NCBI RefSeq assembly: GCF_000334915.1
Contig: NZ_AMSF01000010.1
Coordinates: 1-64,000, forward strand
DNA: 64,000 nucleotides
Source of the DNA: Dyella ginsengisoli LA-4
GTDB taxonomy: Bacteria > Pseudomonadota > Gammaproteobacteria > Xanthomonadales > Rhodanobacteraceae
Reading direction: 5' to 3'
Shown here: positions 57,313-64,000 of the stretch, piece by piece
How the letters are laid out: every line of letters begins with the position of its first letter
Position numbering within the stretch: the first letter of the stretch is position 1
Notes under the pieces: model-generated
What the model saw: only the letters and a program-made list of their open reading frames with translations
Told to the model about the DNA's origin: nothing
Databases searched by the model: none
Made by a program: the position numbers and the translations under genes

Positions 57313-58361
57313 TGGAGCGCAACGAAGTGTTCATTCCTGCTGCATTGCAGGCACGCGTGCGCGCCGCACAGGGGCCCTGGCTGGTGACCGGCGCTGCAGG
57401 CTTCATCGGCTCCAATCTGGTGGAGACGCTGTTGCGGCTCGACCAGCAGGTGATCGGCCTGGACAACTTCGCCACCGGCTACCAGCACAACCTGGACGAG
57501 GTGCGGGAGGTCGTCGGGCCGGACGCCTGGTCGCGCTTCCGTTTCATCGAAGGCGACATCCGGGCGTTCGAGGACTGTCGGGCGGCGTGTGCCGGGGTCG
57601 CCCATGTGCTGCACCAGGCTGCGCTGGGTTCGGTGCCGCGCTCGATCGAGGATCCCCTGGCCACCCACGCGGCCAACGCGACCGGGTTCCTCAACATGCT
57701 GACGGCGGCGCGCGATGCCGGGGTGTCCAGCTTCACCTATGCGGCCTCCAGCTCGACCTACGGCGACGAGCCGACCCTGCCGAAGGTCGAGGATCGCATC
57801 GGCCGTCCACTGTCGCCGTACGCTGCCACCAAGCTGATCAACGAGATCTACGCCGAGGTCTACGCGCGCTGCTACGGGTTCCGCGCGATCGGCCTGCGCT
57901 ACTTCAACGTGTTCGGTCGACGGCAGGATCCGGATGGTGCCTACGCCGCGGTGATCCCGCAGTGGATCGCCTCGCTGATCCGCGGCGACGATCTGTTCAT
58001 CAACGGCGATGGCGAGACCACCCGCGACTTCTGCCATGTCGCCAATGCGGTGCAGGCCAACCTGCTGGCCGCGTTGTCCGCCGACGAGGCGCGCGACCGC
58101 GTCTACAACGTGGCAGTCGGCCAGCGCACCAGCCTCAATCAGTTGTTCGACCTGCTGGTGGGCGGCCTGCGGGGGCAAGGGGTGAATTACGATCGCCGGC
58201 CGGTCTACCGCGATTTCCGGGCCGGGGACGTGCGTCACTCCCTGGCGGATATCGCGCTGGCCGCAAAGCATCTCGGCTACGCACCCACCCACACCATCGC
58301 CGATGGCCTGCATGACGCGATGCCCTGGTATCTGGAGTTCATCGCCCGGCAAGGCGGCTGA
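57312..58361 (+). CDS. tviC: UDP-sugar 4-epimerase (TviC/WbpP-type)
   Basis: A 349-residue extended SDR. It has [17 protein letters not shown] (NAD), [29 protein letters not shown], the active site SSSTYGDEP with YAATK, and [21 protein letters not shown], all as in WbpP/TviC. With TviB it yields UDP-GalNAcA for surface polysaccharide. GGGAGG precedes the ATG. It is coupled to tviB. Confidence 0.92.
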   Translation: MERNEVFIPAALQARVRAAQGPWLVTGAAGFIGSNLVETLLRLDQQVIGLDNFATGYQHNLDEVREVVGPDAWSRFRFIEGDIRAFEDCRAACAGVAHVLHQAALGSVPRSIEDPLATHAANATGFLNMLTAARDAGVSSFTYAASSSTYGDEPTLPKVEDRIGRPLSPYAATKLINEIYAEVYARCYGFRAIGLRYFNVFGRRQDPDGAYAAVIPQWIASLIRGDDLFINGDGETTRDFCHVANAVQANLLAALSADEARDRVYNVAVGQRTSLNQLFDLLVGGLRGQGVNYDRRPVYRDFRAGDVRHSLADIALAAKHLGYAPTHTIADGLHDAMPWYLEFIARQGG

Positions 58362-58381
58362 TCCCGGCCAGGCCCTGGGCG

Positions 58382-59155
58382 ATGGAGACGAGGGGTGGGC
58401 AGTTTGCCCGACGGGTCGATGTGGCTCTGGAGCAGGCGGGGGTCGGGCGGCTGGCCGGAGCGCAGGCCTGGGTGGTGGTGTTCGACACCGCCGAGTGGTC
58501 GGACGGTCTGCAGCAGGCGGCTTCCGTGCTGGATGCATGGGAGCGGGCTCGCGCCGAGCGCTTGCGGTTCGAGGCCGACCGCACCAGTTATGTCCTCGCC
58601 CATGCCCTCTGGCGCCAAGTGCTGCGGATGTGCCTCGGCACGGGTCCGCTGCTGCCGCGCATCCTGCCCGATGCGCTGGGGCAGCCGCTGCTCCCTGATC
58701 ACGCCGGCCATGTGACGAGCTTGAGCCGATCCGGACAATTCGCGGCAGTCGCCGTGGCCCGGATGGCGGCCGTGGGCGTGGATATCGAGCGCTTTCCGGC
58801 GCGCCATTCTCTGGATGGCGTGTTGGCGGCGATCGGCACGGCGGCCGAACGGAAGGCGCTGGCCGGGCTTGCCGGCGAGCCCTGGCAGCAGGCGGTGCTT
58901 GGGCTGTGGGCGGCCAAGGAGGCGGTGCTCAAGGCCCGGGGCACCGGACTGAGGTCCGATCCGGCCCTGGTCGATACGTTGCAAAGCCCGGTCTCCGACC
59001 CCTGCGGACGACCGTTGGCATGGAGGCTGCTTCGACTGGTGTTGCCGGCAGGTCTCGTCGGCGCGATCGCAGTACCCGGTGAACCCGAAGCGCTCAGCAC
59101 CTGTTGGCTCGGCGCTGGCGGGAACATCGTCACACATGCTGACTGGACACTGTAA
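58382..59155 (+). CDS. 4'-phosphopantetheinyl transferase superfamily protein (Sfp type)
   Basis: A 257-residue protein. Sfp-type motifs are VGVDIERF (Mg site) and LGLWAAKEAVLKARGTGL (WxxKEAxxK). These enzymes attach phosphopantetheine to carrier proteins of fatty acid, polyketide or peptide synthases. It sits between the UDP-sugar genes and the EPS sugar transferase, 20 bp after the epimerase, with no carrier or synthase gene in the window. Confidence 0.87.
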   Translation: METRGGQFARRVDVALEQAGVGRLAGAQAWVVVFDTAEWSDGLQQAASVLDAWERARAERLRFEADRTSYVLAHALWRQVLRMCLGTGPLLPRILPDALGQPLLPDHAGHVTSLSRSGQFAAVAVARMAAVGVDIERFPARHSLDGVLAAIGTAAERKALAGLAGEPWQQAVLGLWAAKEAVLKARGTGLRSDPALVDTLQSPVSDPCGRPLAWRLLRLVLPAGLVGAIAVPGEPEALSTCWLGAGGNIVTHADWTL

Positions 59156-59173
59156 CAAAATCGTGCATAACAT
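59144..59173 (+). promoter_or_regulatory. Candidate promoter for the sugar transferase gene
   Basis: TGGACA (59144-59149) and TAACAT (59168-59173) are separated by 18 bp. They start inside the 3' end of the phosphopantetheinyl transferase gene and lie about 55 bp before the ATG at 59227, in an unusually A/T-rich stretch. Evidence is limited to the hexamers. Confidence 0.35.
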
Positions 59174-59226
59174 GGCGGTCCGGCGCATGTAAAGCGAACT
59201 GAGTCACGGTATCAGGGGGTAGTGCC

Positions 59227-60627
59227 ATGTTTCGCTCATCCAAGAATAGCGGCCTTCGCTGGCTGCTGTTGCTCGCCGTCATCGAGTTGCTGCTGCTGAG
59301 CGTCTCGCTCTATGTGGCCGCACGCCTGCGCTACCCGGGGGCGCCGGAAGATCTCGCGCGCTTCACCCGCTCTCTGGTCCTGCGCTCGCTGGTATTCGCC
59401 GCCGTGCTCATGCTCGGACTTGCTGCGCTGGGGCAGTACCAGTTGAACATGAGAACCAGCTGGTTCGGTCTGCTGGCCAGGCAGGCCGTCGGTTTCTGCT
59501 TCGGCGCGGTGATGCTCGTGGTCCTGTACTACGTGTTCCCCCAGGCGTACGTTGGCCGCGGCGTGTTCGGTATCGGCCTGGCAGTCGGTTTCATCCTGGT
59601 CACCGGATTCCGCCTGGTGTTCCAGCATCTGACCGAGGTCGAGGGTCTCAAACGCCGGATCCTGATCCTTGGCGCGGGCCAGCGTGCGGCCGAGGTGCAC
59701 AGTCGCATGCGCCGTCGTTCCGATCGCCGTGGATTCATCGTGGTCGGTTTCCTGCCCCGGGCCAGCGAGGAGGTCTGCGTGCCTGCCGAGCATCTGCTCG
59801 ACCCCCAGCACACGCTGCTGCAGTGGGTGAACGAGCGCCAGGTGGACGAGGTCGTGGTGGGCGTGGAGGATCGTCGCGGCAACCTGCCGATGGCCGACCT
59901 GCTGGAGTTGCGCCAGATCGGCGTCGAGGTGACCGATCTGACGACCTTCGTCGAGCGCGAGGCCGGTCGCGTCCAGCTCTCCTTCACCGACCCTTCCTGG
60001 CTGGTGTTCTCCGGCGGCTTCGATTCGACCCCGCTGCGCCGTTTCAGCAAGCGCTGCTTCGACCTGTTCGCCGCGGTCGTGGTGCTGGTCCTGACCTGGC
60101 CGTTCATGCTGCTGACGGCGTTGGCGATCCGCATGGAATCCGGTCCTGGCCAGCCGATCCTGTATCGGCAGGAGCGGGTCGGTGCCCGTGGCAAGACCTT
60201 CTGGCTGACCAAGTTCCGCAGCATGGCGACCGATGCCGAACGTGACGGCATCGCCCGCTGGGCGAGCAAGAACGATGATCGGGTGACTCGTGTCGGGCGT
60301 TTCATCCGCAAGACGCGCCTGGACGAGCTGCCGCAGTTGTGGAACGTGGTGAAGGGCGACATGAGTTTCATCGGTCCGCGGCCGGAGCGTCCCCAGTTCG
60401 TGGCCGACCTGAGCCGCAAGATCCGCTACTACGAGGTTCGGCACTGCCTCAAGCCCGGCCTCGCAGGCTGGGCGCAGCTGCGTTATCCGTACGGCGCCTC
60501 GGATGAGGATGCCGCGGAAAAGCTCAAGTACGACCTCTACTACGTCAAGAACCACAATCTGCTGTTCGATCTGCTGATTCTCATCCAGACCGTAGAGGTC
60601 GTCCTGTTTGGTCGCGGCGCGCGTTGA
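59227..60627 (+). CDS. Polyprenyl-phosphate sugar transferase (EpsB / XrtA-system type)
   Basis: A 466-residue initiating glycosyltransferase. Four N-terminal helices and a NAD-like CoA-binding region (RRILILGAGQRAAEVHSRM) precede the catalytic phosphotransferase domain: SKRCFDLFAAVVVL, YRQERVGARGKTFWLTKFRS and DELPQLWNVVKGDMSFIGPRP. It resembles the TIGR03013 subgroup found in XrtA/PEP-CTERM exopolysaccharide loci. It transfers sugar-1-phosphate to undecaprenyl phosphate. Confidence 0.9.
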   Translation: MFRSSKNSGLRWLLLLAVIELLLLSVSLYVAARLRYPGAPEDLARFTRSLVLRSLVFAAVLMLGLAALGQYQLNMRTSWFGLLARQAVGFCFGAVMLVVLYYVFPQAYVGRGVFGIGLAVGFILVTGFRLVFQHLTEVEGLKRRILILGAGQRAAEVHSRMRRRSDRRGFIVVGFLPRASEEVCVPAEHLLDPQHTLLQWVNERQVDEVVVGVEDRRGNLPMADLLELRQIGVEVTDLTTFVEREAGRVQLSFTDPSWLVFSGGFDSTPLRRFSKRCFDLFAAVVVLVLTWPFMLLTALAIRMESGPGQPILYRQERVGARGKTFWLTKFRSMATDAERDGIARWASKNDDRVTRVGRFIRKTRLDELPQLWNVVKGDMSFIGPRPERPQFVADLSRKIRYYEVRHCLKPGLAGWAQLRYPYGASDEDAAEKLKYDLYYVKNHNLLFDLLILIQTVEVVLFGRGAR

Positions 60628-60769
60628 CGGATGCTGAACGACCATGGATGGGGCGGAGACAGAGGCATGCGCGATGGCACGAAACAGCGCATGCTGACGG
60701 GGCGCTGCCCAAGCCCCTCCGTTCTCTGTGATCAGGGAATGCACACGCGCACCCAAGGGACCCGCCCAG

Positions 60770-63766
60770 ATGAACGCCGATGACGTCGAATCCGTCCGTG
60801 CCGACGGTACTTCCCGACCCCGCCGCTGGCCTCGCGGGCCGCGCATAGGCGCCACGATCGTGTTGCTCTTTTCGGTGGCATTCGGGATCGCCGGCATGGT
60901 CCGGCCCGACCTTGTGGCTCCCCTCGGCCCGGGCAGGATCGTCCACGCGCCGGCAGCAGCCACGCCGGCTGTTTCCGCTTCCGCGGCCAAGGTGGACGAT
61001 GACGCCCAGGCGCCATCGGAGGAATCCTTGGCCGTTGCGGCGGGCGCACCGGCGACAAGCCATGCCAAGGGTGACGCCGCCACGCGTTCGGGGCGTCTGC
61101 TCCGGCAATATGCCGAAGCCGTCACGCCGGGCAGTGCCGACGCGGGGTGGCCTTGCAGCGCCAACGGGCAGACGCTCGGGTTCACGCCGATCGGCAATGG
61201 GGTGCTCAAGCGCGGTAAGGCGAGTGACTGTTCTTCGGCCGTCACGTGGACGCGCGCGCTGTTTCCCACCGCGGCGAGCAGCCTTGGCATGGCGCTGTCG
61301 GCAAAGGTGCTGGTCGGGAGCTCGGCTGCGGCATCGGCAGGGTCCGGCAGCTCGACAACCGCCGGCAGCGGAACCCATTCAGGCATCGTGGCTGCGTCGG
61401 TGGGTGGCGCCACCCCGGCTGCCGTGGGCCCGACCATCACTGCCGCGCACCCGCGCATGATCCTGGACTCGACAACGCTGGCCACGCTGCGCCAGCACGC
61501 AACCGCCAACACCACCGAATGGCAGGCGCTTAAGGCGACCTGCGACAGCTATATCGGCGGCACGGTGCAGTATCCGAACGGGAACGCCTACCCGAACCTG
61601 CCCAACCTCGGTTCCGGCTACCAGGGCGAAGACTATCTCCCGGCCCTGCTGGCCGAAGCGATGTGCTACCAGGTGCTGCGTGCCACGAACGCCGGCCAGG
61701 CGGCGACCTATGGCGCCAAGGCGGTGGACATCCTGATGAAGATGTCCTCGCCCTTCGGTACCGGGCAGGGAACCGACCCCTGCACGGACAGCGGCTATGG
61801 CATCCGCTTCTACGGCGTGGGTTTCGGTCTCGGCTACGACTGGCTGTATGACCTGCTCTCCAGCAGTCAGCGTACGCAGGTCTACACCACGGCCAATGCC
61901 TGGCTCACCGCATGGGAGCAGCCCGGAGGCTGTGCGGCTTTCGAGTACGCGCACCCCCAGAGCAACTATTACGCGGGCTATTTCCACGCCAAGGCGGTGA
62001 TCGCGATCGGCACCTATGGCGAGAACCCCTCGGCGCCTGCCGAGTGGGACGACTGGTACGGCAACCAGTTCACCGCGCGCGTGCTGCCCTACTACCGCCT
62101 CCATCTGACCGGTGGTGGCTGGCCGGAGGGCTTCGCCAACTATGCGCCACTGGGCATCTTCAACATGAGCCTTCCGGCGCGCGAGGTGAAGACCGCCACG
62201 GGGGTCGATCTGGTGCACGCCTCGACCGCATATACCTTCCCGACCGACAATGCCGCATACCTGATGCACTTCACCTGGCCGTCGCGCGGCTACATCGACG
62301 ACCGTGACACCAATCGCTCGTCAGGCAGCCTTCCGGATCCGGGGACGGCGCAGCTGAGTGTGTTCCAGCAGGTCTACGGCGAGGCGGCCTACTGGGGGTC
62401 GTCGCTGGCGCCGGTGCTTCTGCAGTATCTGGGCCAGGTATCCAGCGCCACGTCCGGCTACAGCCCCGCGGCACCATGGCTGGCTTTCCTGGAGAGTGCT
62501 CCCGGCGGGGCGAAGGCATCGATCGACACGTTGCCCCTGTCGTACTTCGCCAGCGGCCTGAATGCGGTCTCGGCGCGCTCGGACTGGACCACCGCCGCGG
62601 TCTGGATGTCTTTCCGCGCCGGTCCTTACGTCAACAATCCCGGCCAGGGCGAGGAATACTTCGACCAGGGCTCGCTTGCCCTGGTGCGGGGCGCCACGCC
62701 GCTGCTGCTGAACGCGACCGGCTGGCTGGTGCACAGCCCCAACGGCAGTGCCGACGAAAGCCGCATCTACGACGACAACTACGGCAGTTTCGACGGCACG
62801 CCCTACAAGGGGAATCGGCAGATCTACAACGTGTTCTACGTGCGCAGCATGAGCGGCTCGACCGTCCAAAGCGCCTACGGGCAAGGGGCCTACACGACCG
62901 AAAGCGATGGCGTACGGACAGCGGTCAGCGCGTTCGAGGACGGCAGCGACTACGTCTATCTCCGCGCCACCCATCTGGAGGATATGTACCGCTCTTCGGG
63001 TGGCTCGCTCGGCAAGGGCGTCAGTGCGTGGTCGCGCGAGGTCACCTATCTGCGGCCCGGCCGCTTCGTCGTGCATGACCGCACGACCGCCAGCAGTGCA
63101 TCGCTGGACCAGTACATGGCCTGGCACTTCCCGGCCAGTCCCACGAGCAAGACCACCTCGTCCGGCGGCACCCGCTTCGATGTCACCTACAACGGCACCT
63201 ACGCTGGCGCGATGACCGTGGTGACGCCGGTCAATCCGGTCACCACCACCCTGGCGATGTATCCGGCCAGCAACCCGACCAAGGCGTGGCAGGTGCAGGT
63301 GCGGCCGGCGACCGCGGCGGCCAGCAACCAGTGGCTCACCGTATTCGATCTCTCCGGCACGGCTGCCGCGGTGGCGGCCGCGTCGCCGGTGACGATCAAC
63401 CAGGGCAGCATCGTCGGCGTGCGACTGGCGGGCACCGATGGCGTCAGCGTGGTGATCAACAACGCCGGCACCCCGGGGACGCCGATCAGCGGGACGATCG
63501 CCTACTTCGTACCGGCCGAATCCGCACACCATGTGGTCACCGGGCTGGCCCCGTATACCGGCTACAGCATCACGCCGGCTTCCCAGGGGGGAGGGCGCGT
63601 GGTGACCATCGCCCCGGGCGGCACGTTCACGAGCAGCGGCAAGGGGGTGCTGGATTTCTACGTGACCGGTGCCGGCGTCGTGCAGATGAACACGCCCGGC
63701 TACGTCAACCTGCCGATCAGCACGATCCCGGTCGGCAATCCGACGCCCTACACGCCGGGTGGCTGA
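60770..63766 (+). CDS. Large membrane-anchored heparinase II/III-like protein in the EPS locus
   Basis: A 998-residue protein. A single helix (about 26-44) anchors it; an Ala/Ser-rich stretch follows, then a heparinase-like region: HPRMILDSTTLATLR, an alpha/alpha toroid with NYYAGYFHAKAVIAIGTYGE (candidate Tyr/His active site) and a beta-sandwich (FDQGSLALVRGATPLLL, RFVVHDRTTAS). A carbohydrate-module-like C-terminus ends at 63766. It could be a polysaccharide lyase that trims or releases the polymer. No PEP-CTERM tail is visible. AAGGGA supports the ATG at 60770. Confidence 0.78.
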   Translation: MNADDVESVRADGTSRPRRWPRGPRIGATIVLLFSVAFGIAGMVRPDLVAPLGPGRIVHAPAAATPAVSASAAKVDDDAQAPSEESLAVAAGAPATSHAKGDAATRSGRLLRQYAEAVTPGSADAGWPCSANGQTLGFTPIGNGVLKRGKASDCSSAVTWTRALFPTAASSLGMALSAKVLVGSSAAASAGSGSSTTAGSGTHSGIVAASVGGATPAAVGPTITAAHPRMILDSTTLATLRQHATANTTEWQALKATCDSYIGGTVQYPNGNAYPNLPNLGSGYQGEDYLPALLAEAMCYQVLRATNAGQAATYGAKAVDILMKMSSPFGTGQGTDPCTDSGYGIRFYGVGFGLGYDWLYDLLSSSQRTQVYTTANAWLTAWEQPGGCAAFEYAHPQSNYYAGYFHAKAVIAIGTYGENPSAPAEWDDWYGNQFTARVLPYYRLHLTGGGWPEGFANYAPLGIFNMSLPAREVKTATGVDLVHASTAYTFPTDNAAYLMHFTWPSRGYIDDRDTNRSSGSLPDPGTAQLSVFQQVYGEAAYWGSSLAPVLLQYLGQVSSATSGYSPAAPWLAFLESAPGGAKASIDTLPLSYFASGLNAVSARSDWTTAAVWMSFRAGPYVNNPGQGEEYFDQGSLALVRGATPLLLNATGWLVHSPNGSADESRIYDDNYGSFDGTPYKGNRQIYNVFYVRSMSGSTVQSAYGQGAYTTESDGVRTAVSAFEDGSDYVYLRATHLEDMYRSSGGSLGKGVSAWSREVTYLRPGRFVVHDRTTASSASLDQYMAWHFPASPTSKTTSSGGTRFDVTYNGTYAGAMTVVTPVNPVTTTLAMYPASNPTKAWQVQVRPATAAASNQWLTVFDLSGTAAAVAAASPVTINQGSIVGVRLAGTDGVSVVINNAGTPGTPISGTIAYFVPAESAHHVVTGLAPYTGYSITPASQGGGRVVTIAPGGTFTSSGKGVLDFYVTGAGVVQMNTPGYVNLPISTIPVGNPTPYTPGG

Positions 63767-64000
63767 GCAGCCGACCCGGCGTGCATTCCGGGGGAACGGG
63801 CGATGGTGGCGGTCATCGCCAGCCAGCGCAGGCCGCCATCGGTGCATTCCCTGCGCTCCAGCAGCGTGAAACCGGACTGCGCCAGCAGTCGGGGGTAGTT
63901 GTGCGACAGCGACAGCTCATCGCCGTAAGGGCGTGAGTGGAAATCGCGCTCAAGGTCGTGATCGAGGGCGATCGGCTCGACCAGCATCAGGGCGGCCGGG
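63748..64000 (-). CDS. Partial SAM-dependent methyltransferase-like gene (5' end beyond window)
   Basis: The minus-strand frame is open to the right edge of the window, with a methyltransferase-like LMLVEPIALDHD strand and GFTLLERRECTDGGLRWLAMT near the end, as in class I methyltransferases (strands 6-7). The 3' end overlaps the heparinase-like gene by 19 bp. Only the C-terminal 80 or so residues are present. Confidence 0.6.
   Translation of the reverse strand, partial: PAALMLVEPIALDHDLERDFHSRPYGDELSLSHNYPRLLAQSGFTLLERRECTDGGLRWLAMTATIARSPGMHAGSAAQPPGV

Noticed and set aside
59236-61515. 759-codon minus-strand open frame in the EPS locus
   Set aside because: It is antisense to the sugar transferase and the start of the heparinase-like gene. 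The peptide has no recognisable fold.
56035-63766. PEP-CTERM sorted substrate in the EPS locus
   Set aside because: The heparinase-like protein ends without the PEP motif, helix and basic tail, and no exosortase gene is in the window.

Overview
This is a gene-dense, high-GC window (roughly two thirds G+C by eye). It probably comes from the chromosome of a xanthomonad-type gammaproteobacterium, perhaps Rhodanobacteraceae (Dyella, Rhodanobacter, Luteibacter) or a Lysobacter relative. The assignment rests on a lysozyme-like protein with an apparent XVIPCD tail (the secretion signal of the Xanthomonadales bacteria-killing type IV system), an RpfC-like hybrid kinase, Tpm, and many small proteins of xanthomonad flavour. 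It is inference, because no rRNA or tRNA is present. About 65 protein genes are supported. I see no insertion sequence, prophage, CRISPR array, tRNA or rRNA.

Layout. 0-15 kb: a YadG/YadH-like ABC exporter, a predicted T4SS effector with a candidate lipoprotein immunity gene, a GH30 glycosidase, a divergent AraC/SDR pair, Tpm, a secreted phosphoesterase followed by a di-heme cytochrome c peroxidase, and a lytic-transglycosylase-like lipoprotein. 15-22 kb: an OmpA-like lipoprotein, then a translationally coupled signalling operon (hybrid kinase with two receivers, single-domain receiver, receiver plus EAL phosphodiesterase). 22-25 kb: a three-gene minus-strand operon (DUF4405 membrane protein, flavin-dependent halogenase homologue, secreted protein) behind a sigma70-like promoter overlapped by a Fur-like box. 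25-33 kb: housekeeping enzymes including LpxH, a PAS-GGDEF pseudogene broken by a 7-bp duplication, a GGA-rich candidate small RNA, and an RpfC-like hybrid kinase.

33-46 kb: racemase, carboxylesterase, GAF-PAS-PAS-GGDEF cyclase, amidohydrolase, an outer-membrane monoheme cytochrome-porin fusion resembling Cyc2, nicotinamidase, HAD hydrolase, PIN-domain protein and sulfotransferase. 46-56 kb: cardiolipin synthase, a LysR regulator divergent from a SnoaL/MFS/oxidoreductase operon, TonB, hemolysin-III-like protein and ferredoxin-NADP reductase. 56-64 kb: start of an exopolysaccharide locus with UDP-GlcNAc dehydrogenase (TviB type), UDP-sugar 4-epimerase (TviC/WbpP type), a Sfp-type phosphopantetheinyl transferase, an EpsB/XrtA-type polyprenyl-phosphate sugar transferase and a large membrane-anchored heparinase-like protein. 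A methyltransferase-like gene runs off the right edge.

Themes. Cyclic-di-GMP and phosphorelay signalling recur (two hybrid kinases, one EAL protein, one intact and one broken GGDEF protein), next to surface polysaccharide synthesis and cell-envelope functions. The most unusual items are the effector/immunity pair, the Fur-controlled halogenase operon, the Cyc2-like protein, the GGA-rich RNA candidate and the freshly broken cyclase.
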